Assembly: GCA_025351675.1 (NCBI GenBank)
Contig: JANXVK010000378.1
Location: forward strand, 1-20,988
Source: Rhizobacter sp.
Lineage (GTDB): Bacteria > Pseudomonadota > Gammaproteobacteria > Burkholderiales > Burkholderiaceae_C
DNA: 20,988 bases
Direction of reading: 5' to 3'
The notes below the pieces were generated by a model. It was not told where the DNA came from and did no database searches. It was given only the letters and a program-made list of their open reading frames with translations. A program made the position numbers and the translations under genes. The number at the start of each line of letters is the position of its first letter. The first letter of the stretch is position 1. Of the stretch, positions 14,260 to 20,988 are shown piece after piece.

Positions 14260-14275
14260 CCCGGCATGTGCCGGG
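14260..14275. other. Small hairpin upstream of the His-rich gene
   Basis: CCCGGCA and TGCCGGG (14260-14266 and 14269-14275) form a 7-bp stem with a two-base loop, followed on the plus strand by CTTGT. It resembles a degraded intrinsic terminator pointing rightward, although the flanking genes run leftward, so its role is unclear. Confidence 0.3.
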
Positions 14276-14378
14276 CTTGTGATCACAACGCCCGCCGCGT
14301 CGGCGGCGTCGACCGAGCGACCTGCAAAGAATTGCGTCGCCGTTTGGCATCAAACGAAACGAACACCAGCCGCCGCTG

Positions 14379-14424
14379 CGCACCCCAATTCGGCCAGCGC
14401 AAGCGCTGGCCGAATTGGGGTGCG
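14379..14424. terminator. Perfect 22-bp inverted repeat after the Gly/Tyr-rich gene
   Basis: The arms 14379-14400 (CGCACCCCAATTCGGCCAGC, then GC) and 14403-14424 are exact reverse complements separated by AA. The element sits 10 bases past the stop of the minus-strand gene at 14435, so a transcript of that gene would fold into a very stable hairpin. No T-tract follows on either side. It is much longer than a usual terminator stem and could equally stabilise the 3' end, block read-through into the His-rich gene, or be a mobile palindromic element. Confidence 0.6.
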
Positions 14425-14434
14425 GTCAGGCTCT

Positions 14435-14995
14435 TCAGCGCACGGTGTAGCCGCGCGCGTCCATGCAGGCTTGGGTGGCGCGCTGGAACACGCTGCCATC
14501 GCTGGTGGCGTTCGGTTGCTGGCCGGCCCACTGGCTGCAGGCGTTGGCGTCGGTATCCATCTTCGCGGCATTCTGGCCGTTGCGCGGGTAGATCACCGGC
14601 TGCGCCACCGACGAATAGCCGCGCGCTGGCACCGGCTGGCTGTAGACGGTTCGCGGCGCGTCGTACACGACCGGCGGATTGACGACCACGTAGCCCGGGT
14701 CGTTGTAGTAGTACGGGTAGCTGTTGTAGTAGCTGGCGAGACCCAAGCCGAGACCCAGACCTACGCCGCCCCAGACCCAGCCGTTGCCACCGCGGCGATA
14801 GCCGCCGCCGTAACGTGGCACGTAATGTGCACCACCGCCGTGCCAGCCCGGCCCGCCGCCATGGGCAAAATAGCCGCCGCCGCCACGGCCGGCATGGCTT
14901 TGCGCCTGCGCGCCGGGAGCGAACGCCAGCGAGGCGCAGGCGATCGCGAGGGAGGTAGAGGCGGCCTTGCTGACCGCCTTGAGGGTGATGCTCAT
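14435..14995 (-). CDS. Secreted Gly/Tyr-rich protein with conserved Cys-containing C-terminus
   Basis: A 186-residue product with a signal peptide (residues 1-31, ending GAQAQ; cleavage likely after Ala31). The mature protein has a Gly/His-rich region (about 35-70), a glycine-zipper-like hydrophobic stretch WVWGGVGLGLGLGLASYYN (about 73-91), a Tyr/Pro-rich section (about 92-135) and a conserved-looking C-terminal motif, DANACSQWAGQQP with FQRATQACMDARGYTVR. Cys153 and Cys177 could form a disulfide. Such proteins are common in Burkholderiales and are thought to be envelope or outer-membrane associated; no molecular function is established. AAGGAG (15003-15008 on the complement) seven bases before the ATG selects 14995; the longer open frame upstream is not needed. 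Confidence 0.82.
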   Translation of the reverse strand: MSITLKAVSKAASTSLAIACASLAFAPGAQAQSHAGRGGGGYFAHGGGPGWHGGGAHYVPRYGGGYRRGGNGWVWGGVGLGLGLGLASYYNSYPYYYNDPGYVVVNPPVVYDAPRTVYSQPVPARGYSSVAQPVIYPRNGQNAAKMDTDANACSQWAGQQPNATSDGSVFQRATQACMDARGYTVR

Positions 14996-15068
14996 CGAAA
15001 ATCTCCTTGGGCGAACCACGCGGATCGCAACCCGGTCTGACCAGATCGGCGCAGCGCGGTTCCCCAAT

Positions 15069-15218
15069 CTAGACCCCGCGGCGGCCGGTCACGAGTTGAT
15101 AGATCAGCACGACCACCGCAGCGACCAGCAGGATGTGCAGCAGACCGCCCGCAGTAAACGATGTGACCAGACCCAGCACCCACAGAACCAACAACACGAC
15201 GACGATGGTGTAAAGCAC
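15069..15218 (-). CDS. Lmo0937 family small membrane protein
   Basis: A 49-residue membrane protein starting at GTG: MLYTIVVVLLVLWVLGLVTS, then FTAGGLLHILLVAAVVVLIY and QLVTGRRGV. It has two hydrophobic helices joined by TAGGLLH, the pattern of the Lmo0937 (DUF5670) family. These proteins are widespread, of unknown function, and often linked with envelope or general stress. AAGGAG (15226-15231 on the complement) seven bases upstream decides the GTG start; no ATG fits. It lies 73 bases upstream of the Gly/Tyr-rich secreted protein on the same strand, with a separate strong ribosome-binding site on each, so the two may be co-transcribed. Confidence 0.85.
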   Translation of the reverse strand: MLYTIVVVLLVLWVLGLVTSFTAGGLLHILLVAAVVVLIYQLVTGRRGV

Positions 15219-15467
15219 GGCGTTTCTCCTTTTGAGTGGACCGGCGGACGGCTCGCTGCCTGCCGCTTCGGCTGGCGTGAGATTGCGCCGCGGCCCGCTT
15301 TGGTCGAATCAGCCGAGCCGCCGATGCGGTGTAGGCGGCGTCCCACCACGCGCCCCGACGCCGGTCGATACGGCGCGCGCAGCCGCCGCTCGAGAAATCC
15401 CGCTGCGCTTTTCAGCACGGATCGTGTCCAATCCGCGCTGTCGTCACTGCCGATCGGGATTGCTGCG

Positions 15468-16679
15468 ATGAAGCTGAAGAAGATCGCGCTCGGGCTGGTG
15501 GCGGTTCTGGCGGTGGCCGGGGCGGCCGGCTGGTTCAGCCTCGACAAAGAAACGCGCGCGCTGCTGGCCACGCTGCCGACCCATCGCGACCTGCTGTTCT
15601 GGAGCCAGTCGCAGCGCGACGCGGCGTTCCGTGCGCTCGACCGGCTGCCGGTGCTGGCCCAGTCTCACGTCGTGCCGGCGGGCGGCACGCCGATGCCGCT
15701 GCCGCCGGGGCCGCCGTTGAAGCTCGCGATCGATGTCGATGCCTACATGGCCGTGCAGCGCAGCGCGGCCTTGCTGGCCCTGCACGACGGCAAGTTGCGG
15801 CTCGAACGCTACGGCCTGGACTTCGACGCCGGCGGGCGCTGGACCAACTTCTCGGTGGCCAAGTCGGTCACCTCGACGCTGGTGGGCGCGGCCCTGCGCG
15901 ACGGCCTCATCCGCAGCATGGACGACAAGGTCAGCGCCTACCTCCCCGAGATGAAAGGCGCGGCCTACGACGACGTGAGCATCCGCCAATTGCTGACGAT
16001 GACCTCGGGCGTGCGCTGGAACGAGGACTACGCCGACCCGAACTCCGACGTGGCGCGCTTCAACAACCACAAGCCCGAGGCCGGCGTGGATTCGCTGGTG
16101 AGCTACATGCGGCGCCTGCCGCGCGAGGCGCCCGCAGGCACGCGCTGGCACTACAGCACCGGCGAGACCAACCTCGTCGGCGTGCTGCTGGTGCGCGCCC
16201 TCAACAAGCCGCTGGCCACTTACCTGTCGGAGAAGATCTGGCTGCCTGCCGGCATGGAACAGCAAGCCACCTGGCTGCTCAGCCGCAGCGGCAACGAGAT
16301 CAGCGGCTGCTGCATTCAGGCCGCGCCGCGCGACTACGCCCGTCTCGGGCTCTTCGTGATGGGCGGGGCGCGCGTCGACGGCCGGAGCATCGTGCCCGAC
16401 GGCTGGCTCGCCGAGGCCACGACCGAGCGCACCGGCATCGGCCGCCCCGGGCGCGGCTACGGTTACCAGTGGTGGACGTACTCCGACGGCAGCTACGCCG
16501 CGCGCGGTATCTTCGGCCAGGGCATCTTCATCGACCCGGTGCGCCAGCTCGTGATCGTCTCGAACGCCAACTGGGCCGCGGGCGCGAGCGACCGTGCGAC
16601 CGGCGATGCGCGCGAGGCGTTCTATCGGGCGGTGCAGCAGGCAATAGACGACGAGGCGACAGCCAGTTATCCGAAGTAG
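15468..16679 (+). CDS. Serine hydrolase, beta-lactamase family (class C-like)
   Basis: A 403-residue exported hydrolase of the AmpC/esterase-like superfamily. The N-terminus (MKLKKIALGLVAVLAVAGAA) is a signal anchor or uncleaved signal peptide. The SxxK motif is FSVAKSVTST with Ser129 and Lys132; the second motif is WHYSTGETN with Tyr229; the third (KTG-equivalent) box is probably GIFGQG near residue 345. MTSGVRWNEDYADPNSD is a typical loop of this branch. The family includes D-aminopeptidases, esterases and penicillin-binding-protein-like enzymes; the substrate is not predictable, and true beta-lactamase activity is unlikely to be its main role. The start at 15468 is chosen from the signal sequence; the frame is open far upstream without meaning. 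The upstream 249 bases (15219-15467) hold no other gene that I can support. Confidence 0.88.
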   Translation: MKLKKIALGLVAVLAVAGAAGWFSLDKETRALLATLPTHRDLLFWSQSQRDAAFRALDRLPVLAQSHVVPAGGTPMPLPPGPPLKLAIDVDAYMAVQRSAALLALHDGKLRLERYGLDFDAGGRWTNFSVAKSVTSTLVGAALRDGLIRSMDDKVSAYLPEMKGAAYDDVSIRQLLTMTSGVRWNEDYADPNSDVARFNNHKPEAGVDSLVSYMRRLPREAPAGTRWHYSTGETNLVGVLLVRALNKPLATYLSEKIWLPAGMEQQATWLLSRSGNEISGCCIQAAPRDYARLGLFVMGGARVDGRSIVPDGWLAEATTERTGIGRPGRGYGYQWWTYSDGSYAARGIFGQGIFIDPVRQLVIVSNANWAAGASDRATGDAREAFYRAVQQAIDDEATASYPK

Positions 16680-16689
16680 GCTGGTTCAT

Positions 16690-16758
16690 CGCGCCTTGCC
16701 ACGCCTTGTGGAACGCGGGCAGGCGCTCGCCCGAAAGCAGCTTGGCCAAGTCAACCGG
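16690..16758 (-). pseudogene. Short coherent coding fragment after the methyltransferase remnant
   Basis: In the same frame as the methyltransferase fragment, just past its TAG stop, 23 codons read PVDLAKLLSGERLPAFHKAW, then QGA. The stretch is protein-like, unlike the random translations around it. It may be the start of a following gene (MKE, a lost Tyr codon, then PVDLAK...) fused to the methyltransferase by a deletion. I do not recognise the family. Confidence 0.3.
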
Positions 16759-17027
16759 CTACTCTTTCATGATCGGCGAATTCACGCCGTCGCTGTAGCA
16801 CCAGCCTTCGTTGCCAGTGTTGTACGGCGGGTCGATGAAGACCCAGTCGACGGCGTAGCGCGGCAGCAGGATTTTGAGCGCATGCAGGTTGTCGCCGTGG
16901 ATCACCAGGTTGCCGGTCAGATCGGCCGCGCCGATGCCCTTGTCGGCGTGTGCACCAACGGCCTGCAAGGCGCCGTCAGGTGGTGGTTGTAGACGTCTTC
17001 CTTGCCCTTGAAGACGATCTCCGGCAT
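16759..17027 (-). pseudogene. DNA adenine methyltransferase remnant (frameshifted, truncated)
   Basis: From ATG 17027 the minus strand reads MPEIVFKGKEDVYNHHLTAP then CRPLV, the usual opening of a type III-like adenine methyltransferase. After about 25 codons the sense continues in another frame: HADKGIGAADLTGNLVIHGD, NLHALKILLPRY, then the catalytic motif IV FIDPPYNTGNEGWCYSDGVN, and it ends at MKE-stop (16759). So a one-base indel near 16950 and loss of everything after motif IV (FxGxG motif and target-recognition region) inactivate it. A full-length protein would have several hundred more residues. This is a relic of a restriction-modification locus between the serine hydrolase and the GGDEF-EAL genes. 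Confidence 0.8.
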
Positions 17028-17087
17028 TGCACTGCTCTCCGCGTTCGTCGCGATTGTCGGTGCTTGGCGGCGCCGGCCGACGCTCGC

Positions 17088-19370
17088 TCAGCGATCGGGC
17101 GCCGAGCGCGCGCGCAACCACCCCGCCGCGTCTTTCGCCTCCAGCGGGTGCGCGTACAGAAAACCCTGCAGCACCTGGCAGCCCGCCGCGAGCGCCGAAC
17201 TCGCGTGCTCGGGGGTTTCGACGCCCTCGGCGATCACCTCCAGATCGAGCGCCGCCGCCAGGTCGCAGATCGCCTTGACGACCGCGGTGGCATCGGGCGC
17301 GGGCATCGGGTCGATCAAGGTGCGGTCGATCTTGACGGTCGACAGCGGCAGGCTGCGCAGCATGTTCAGCGACGAGAAACCGGTGCCGAAATCGTCCAAC
17401 GCGACCTCGATGCCTTGCGCGCGCATCTGGCCGATCCGCTCGCGTGCCTGCTCCATGTGCGTGACGGCAGCGCTCTCGGTGATCTCCAGGGTCAGCAGCG
17501 CGGGCGGGATGTTGAAGTGGCGCAGCGTGCGCACGACCAAGTCCGGAAAACCGGGGTCGAGCAATTGCAGCGGCGACACGTTCACAGCCACCGGCACGAT
17601 GTTGCCGAAGGTCTCGCGCCATTCGGCGATCTGCTGGCAGGCGAGCGTCAGGATCAGGTTGCCGAGCGGGCCGATCAGGCCGGTGCGTTCGGCCGCGGGA
17701 ATGAACTCGTTCGGCTCGACCCGGCCGATGCCCGGGCGGTTCCAGCGCGCCAGCGCCTCGAAGCCGACCAGCGCGTGGCTGCGCGCATCGACCTTGGGCT
17801 GGTAGACGAGCGCGAACTCATCGCTGTTCATGCCGGCGCGCAGCGCCTGCTCGGCATCGAGCAGCGCGCCCGAGCCACGCTCGAAGCGCTCTTCGGCGAA
17901 CTGCACCGAGATGCCGGGCGTGCGCTTGGCCTCGTGCATCGCGGCGTTGGCCGAGCGCAGCAGCGCGTCGGGGCTCGCGGCGGTGGCCGGGTGCAGTGCG
18001 ATGCCGATCGACACGTCGAGAAAGAAGCGACGCTCCGGCAATTTGAACGATTGCGTCAGCAACTGGCGCACACCTTGCACGAGCTCGCGCGCGGCGCGCT
18101 CGGCCGCGTTGGCGGCGTTCCCGGCGGGCGCCAGCAACGCAAACTCGTCTTCGCCGAGGCGCATCACCTCGGCCTGCTGACCGAGTTGCGCGGCCAGGCC
18201 GGCGGCGAGCGCGCGCAACACCTCGTCGCCGACCGAAGGGCCGTGCGCCTCGTTGAAGAGCTTGAAGCGGTCGACATCGAGCAGCAGCAACGCGAACGGC
18301 TGCCCGGCGGCGCACAGGTCGCGCAGGCGCTGCTGCAGCGCACTGCGGTTCGGCAGGCCGGTGAGCTCGTCGTGCGTGGCCTGGTGCAGCAGCGTTTGCA
18401 TCGCGTCGACCCGCGCGGTGTCGTCGGTGACGACGATCTGCTCGGCGGGCTGGCCGTCCCAGTCGACCTTCCAGGCGCTGAAGCGCAGGTGCAGTGTTCG
18501 GCCGTCGAACGAACGGCGCTCGCCCTCCCAATGGTCTTGCGCGATCTCGCCGACGACGATGCGGCGATGCCGCTCGCGCGCGACGACACGCTCGGCTTCG
18601 GGCATCGTGCTGTTGCGCCACTGCTTGCCGGTGGCGATCTTCGGGCCGCCGTCGGCCGGCAACCCGTAGATGCGCAACAGCGCCGGGTTGGCGTACTTCA
18701 TCGTCTCGCCCTGCATCACCGCCAAGCCTTGGTGCGAGCGCTCGATCAGGTGCGAGAACTGGTCGCGCAGATGGCCGGTCTCGCCGCGGCTGCGGCTCAC
18801 GGCAGCGTGCAGCAGCGCGAGGCCGAGCACGACACGCAGGACCGTCGCGAGGCCCGCCTGCAATGGCAGCCCGGCGTTGCCGCAGGCGACCCAGATGAAC
18901 TGGTTCAGCCCGAGCAGCACCATCGCGATGCCGGTGATGCGCTCGTAGCGGCCGAGGCGGTGCAGCCAGCTCAGCGCGACGATCGCGGCGAGCGTCGTCA
19001 GCGTCGCGCCGAAGGCCTGCGCGAGGCGCGGTTCGTACCACAGCGCGATGCCGCCGGTGACGATCAATCCGGCCACGCCCATCGCGATGCGGCCATTGCT
19101 CAACGGGTGGCCGGCGAGGTCGGCGGCGCCGACCATCCACAGCGTCAAGCTGGTCGACGCCGCGGTGATCAGCGTGAAGAACCCGATCGTGTTCCACGCC
19201 GGAGAACCGGTCTGCCACACCAAGAACGCCGGCGGGCTGATCGCCTGCACGAGGAATGACAGGCCCATCCAGTGCACGAAGTTCTGGCCGCGCTCGTTGT
19301 TCCAGACGAGCAGCAGCGCCAATCCCACGACGAAATTGACGCCACTGTTGAGGAACAGCTCCGCGCTCAT
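17088..19370 (-). CDS. Membrane PAS-GGDEF-EAL cyclic-di-GMP protein
   Basis: A 760-residue inner-membrane protein of cyclic-di-GMP turnover. About six or seven hydrophobic helices (roughly 8-192) are followed by a PAS-like domain (about 205-318, LIERSHQGLAVMQGETMKYA), a GGDEF domain (about 325-485) and an EAL domain (about 505-755). The cyclase signature is RLGEDEF (406-410): the second Gly is Glu, and no RxxD inhibitory site is seen five residues before it. The EAL domain keeps its key residues: GFEALARW (Glu538), NVSP (Asn597), LEITE (Glu629), DDFGTG (Asp659, Asp660), Lys680 in VKIDR and EGVET (Glu715). The expected activity is therefore c-di-GMP phosphodiesterase, with the GGDEF part perhaps regulatory. 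ATG 19370 overlaps the stop of the GMC oxidoreductase gene (ATGA), implying coupled translation. Confidence 0.92.
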   Translation of the reverse strand: MSAELFLNSGVNFVVGLALLLVWNNERGQNFVHWMGLSFLVQAISPPAFLVWQTGSPAWNTIGFFTLITAASTSLTLWMVGAADLAGHPLSNGRIAMGVAGLIVTGGIALWYEPRLAQAFGATLTTLAAIVALSWLHRLGRYERITGIAMVLLGLNQFIWVACGNAGLPLQAGLATVLRVVLGLALLHAAVSRSRGETGHLRDQFSHLIERSHQGLAVMQGETMKYANPALLRIYGLPADGGPKIATGKQWRNSTMPEAERVVARERHRRIVVGEIAQDHWEGERRSFDGRTLHLRFSAWKVDWDGQPAEQIVVTDDTARVDAMQTLLHQATHDELTGLPNRSALQQRLRDLCAAGQPFALLLLDVDRFKLFNEAHGPSVGDEVLRALAAGLAAQLGQQAEVMRLGEDEFALLAPAGNAANAAERAARELVQGVRQLLTQSFKLPERRFFLDVSIGIALHPATAASPDALLRSANAAMHEAKRTPGISVQFAEERFERGSGALLDAEQALRAGMNSDEFALVYQPKVDARSHALVGFEALARWNRPGIGRVEPNEFIPAAERTGLIGPLGNLILTLACQQIAEWRETFGNIVPVAVNVSPLQLLDPGFPDLVVRTLRHFNIPPALLTLEITESAAVTHMEQARERIGQMRAQGIEVALDDFGTGFSSLNMLRSLPLSTVKIDRTLIDPMPAPDATAVVKAICDLAAALDLEVIAEGVETPEHASSALAAGCQVLQGFLYAHPLEAKDAAGWLRARSAPDR

Positions 19371-20988
19371 TCGCCCGCCAGGATCCAGCCAGCCGCGCGC
19401 TCGGCGATCATCAGCGTCGGCGAGTTGGTGTTGCCGCTGGTGATGGTCGGCATCACGCTCGCGTCGACCACGCGCAGACCTTTCACGCCATGCACGCGCA
19501 GGCGCGCGTCGACGACGGCCATCGGGTCGGCGGCCGGCCCCATCTTGGCGGTGCCGACCGGGTGGAAGATGGTAGTGCCGATGTCGCCGGCGAGCTTCCA
19601 GAGTTCGGCATCGGTCTCGAACTGCACGCCGGGTTTGACCTCCTTCGGCCGGTACTTCGCGAGTGCGGGCTGCGCGACGATGCGGCGCGTGAGGCGCAGG
19701 CTGTTCGCGGCGATCAGGCGATCTTCGTCGGTGCTCAGGTAGCGCGGCGCGATGCTCGGCGCGTCTTGCGGTCTCGGCGACTTGACCTGCACCGCGCCGC
19801 GGCTCGACGGGTTCAGGTTGCACACGCTCGCGGTGAACGCGTTGTAGTCGTGCAGCGGGTCGCCGAACGCGTCGAGCGAGAGCGGCTGCACGTGGTATTC
19901 GAGGTTCGCATGCTCCTGTGACGCATCGCTGCGCGTGAACGCGCCGAGTTGCGACGGCGCCATGCTCATCGGCCCGCTGCGCTTGAACGCGTACTCCATG
20001 CCGATCAACGCCTTGCCCCACCACGAGTTCGCCATCGTGTTCAGCGTCTTGACACCGCTGACGCTGTAGACCGCGCGGATCTGCAAATGGTCTTGCAGGT
20101 TCGCGCCGACGCCGGGCAGCGCGTTCACGACCGGGATGCCGAGCGTGTTCAGCAGCGCCGGGTCACCGATGCCCGAGAGCTGCAGGATCTGCGGCGTGCC
20201 GATCGCGCCGGTCGCGAGAATCACCTCGCCCCCGGGCGCGACGCGCGCCTTCACCGGCTCGCCGCCATTCACCGGCAGCGCCTCGACCCCGACCGCGGTC
20301 AACACGCCGTCGCGCACTTCAGTGAGCACGCGGCCGATCTGCGCGCCGGTCCAGACCTGCAGGTTCCCGCGCTTCCTCTGCGCCGGGCGCAGGAAGGCCT
20401 TGGTCGCGTTCCAGCGGATGCCGGCCTTCTGGTTGACGTGGAAGTAGCCGACGCCTTCGTTGTCACCGCGGTTGAAATCTTCGCTGTGCGGGATGCCGGC
20501 CTGTTGCGCCGCGTCGGCGAACGCGTCGAGCACGTCCCAGCGCAGCCGCTGCTTCTCGACACGCCACTCGCCGCCCGCGCGCAGGCCGATCGGGTCGAAG
20601 CCCGGTGACGCGTGGAAGGCGTCGGCGCCCTTGTAGAAGTCTTCGTGCTGCATGAAGTTCGGCAGGCACTCGTTCCAGCTCCAGCCGGGGTTCGCTCCGA
20701 AGCCGTCACCCGCGCCCCAGCCGTCGTAGTCGCGCGCCTGGCCGCGCATGTAGATCATGCCGTTGATGCTGCTGCAGCCGCCGAGCACCTTGCCGCGCGG
20801 GTAACGCAGGCTGCGACCATTCAGGCCGGGCTCGGCGTCGGTCGAGAACACCCAGTCGGTGCGCGGGTTGCCGATGCAATACAGATAGCCGACCGGGATG
20901 TGGATCCAGTGGTAGTCGTCGTTGCCGCCGGCCTCGATCAGCAGCACCAGCTTGTTGTGGTCGGCACTCAACCGGTTGGCGAGCAGGC
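19367..20988 (-). CDS. GMC family FAD-dependent oxidoreductase (5' end outside the window)
   Basis: About 540 codons of a glucose-methanol-choline oxidoreductase; the N-terminal FAD-binding GxGxxG lies beyond the right edge, and the first visible residues LLANRLSADHNKLVLLIEAG belong just after it. Signature 1 is RYPRGKVLGGCSSINGMIYM; signature 2 is GAIGTPQILQLSGIG. The C-terminal active site is HPVGTAKMG and the end has MPTITSGNTNSPTLMIAERA, as in choline and alcohol dehydrogenases of the family. It oxidises an alcohol, with electrons passing to FAD and then to an acceptor; the substrate is not predictable. A TTG at 20971 is in frame but within the conserved FAD domain, so it is not the start. 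The gene is translationally coupled to the downstream GGDEF-EAL gene. Confidence 0.93.
   Translation of the reverse strand, partial: LLANRLSADHNKLVLLIEAGGNDDYHWIHIPVGYLYCIGNPRTDWVFSTDAEPGLNGRSLRYPRGKVLGGCSSINGMIYMRGQARDYDGWGAGDGFGANPGWSWNECLPNFMQHEDFYKGADAFHASPGFDPIGLRAGGEWRVEKQRLRWDVLDAFADAAQQAGIPHSEDFNRGDNEGVGYFHVNQKAGIRWNATKAFLRPAQRKRGNLQVWTGAQIGRVLTEVRDGVLTAVGVEALPVNGGEPVKARVAPGGEVILATGAIGTPQILQLSGIGDPALLNTLGIPVVNALPGVGANLQDHLQIRAVYSVSGVKTLNTMANSWWGKALIGMEYAFKRSGPMSMAPSQLGAFTRSDASQEHANLEYHVQPLSLDAFGDPLHDYNAFTASVCNLNPSSRGAVQVKSPRPQDAPSIAPRYLSTDEDRLIAANSLRLTRRIVAQPALAKYRPKEVKPGVQFETDAELWKLAGDIGTTIFHPVGTAKMGPAADPMAVVDARLRVHGVKGLRVVDASVMPTITSGNTNSPTLMIAERAAGWILAGE

Noticed and set aside
14283..14531. 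Minus-strand open frame across the 22-bp palindrome
   Set aside because: It overlaps the end of the Gly/Tyr-rich gene in another frame, and its protein repeats only because the DNA is palindromic.
16950..19259. Long plus-strand open frame of over 750 codons opposite the GGDEF-EAL gene
   Set aside because: Composition typical of the complement of GC-rich coding DNA; the minus strand shows intact GGDEF and EAL domains.
20969..20971. TTG as the start of the GMC oxidoreductase
   Set aside because: It lies inside the conserved FAD-binding region (LLANRLSAD), and the frame continues to the window edge.
1..20988. CRISPR arrays, tRNA, rRNA, insertion sequences or integrase genes
   Set aside because: None could be recognised: no regularly spaced repeats, no transposase or integrase motifs, and no tRNA-like cloverleaf noticed by eye.

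Overview
The window is very GC-rich, densely coded DNA with no rRNA, tRNA or CRISPR. Its gene content and protein signatures (CzcE-like domain, DUF1127 and Lmo0937-type small proteins, AmpG/patatin and ECF42/DGPF loci) suggest a beta-proteobacterium of the order Burkholderiales, perhaps near Rubrivivax, Methylibium or Piscinibacter. That placement is inference from protein resemblance; nothing here fixes the genus.

Layout. Left end (1-3272, minus strand): the 5' part of a TauE/SafE exporter, then an OmpR-type response regulator and its sensor kinase. Four helically phased GTGA repeats lie in the divergent region between the regulator and an orphan ECF-like sigma factor (plus strand, 3273-3827). 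A run of hairpins follows, then a plus-strand series: an AmpG-like MFS transporter translationally coupled to a patatin-like lipoprotein, a small thioredoxin-fold protein and an enoyl-CoA hydratase/isomerase. Convergent to these is a 416-residue protein (8191-9441) combining a cytoplasmic TIR domain, one membrane helix, a long Pro/Ala-rich linker and a C-terminal CzcE-like metal-binding domain. This is the most unusual protein in the window.

Divergent from the TIR gene is an ECF42-type module: a DGPF/YCII protein, a YCII-VOC fusion protein, and an ECF42 sigma factor with a C-terminal helical-repeat domain whose GTG start overlaps the preceding stop. A sequence TGTCGA-N17-CGTC sits just upstream of the fusion gene and matches the promoter type reported for this sigma group, which suggests autoregulation. 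The fusion gene still carries what looks like the ribosome-binding site and GTG start of a formerly separate VOC gene.

From 12178 to 12731 there is a decay zone. A LysR C-terminal remnant and a DUF1127-like C-terminal remnant sit back to back, as if one deletion had removed their shared promoter and both N-termini. Beside them is an intact 53-codon proline-rich gene. Next come a proline iminopeptidase, then three small minus-strand envelope genes (His-rich secreted peptide, Gly/Tyr-rich secreted protein, 49-residue Lmo0937-type membrane protein) with a perfect 22-bp inverted repeat among them, and a membrane-anchored serine hydrolase of the beta-lactamase fold. After these is a frameshifted and truncated DNA adenine methyltransferase remnant. 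The right end (17088-20988, minus strand) is a GMC oxidoreductase, cut by the window edge, coupled by ATGA overlap to a membrane PAS-GGDEF-EAL protein with a GEDEF variant and a complete set of EAL motifs.
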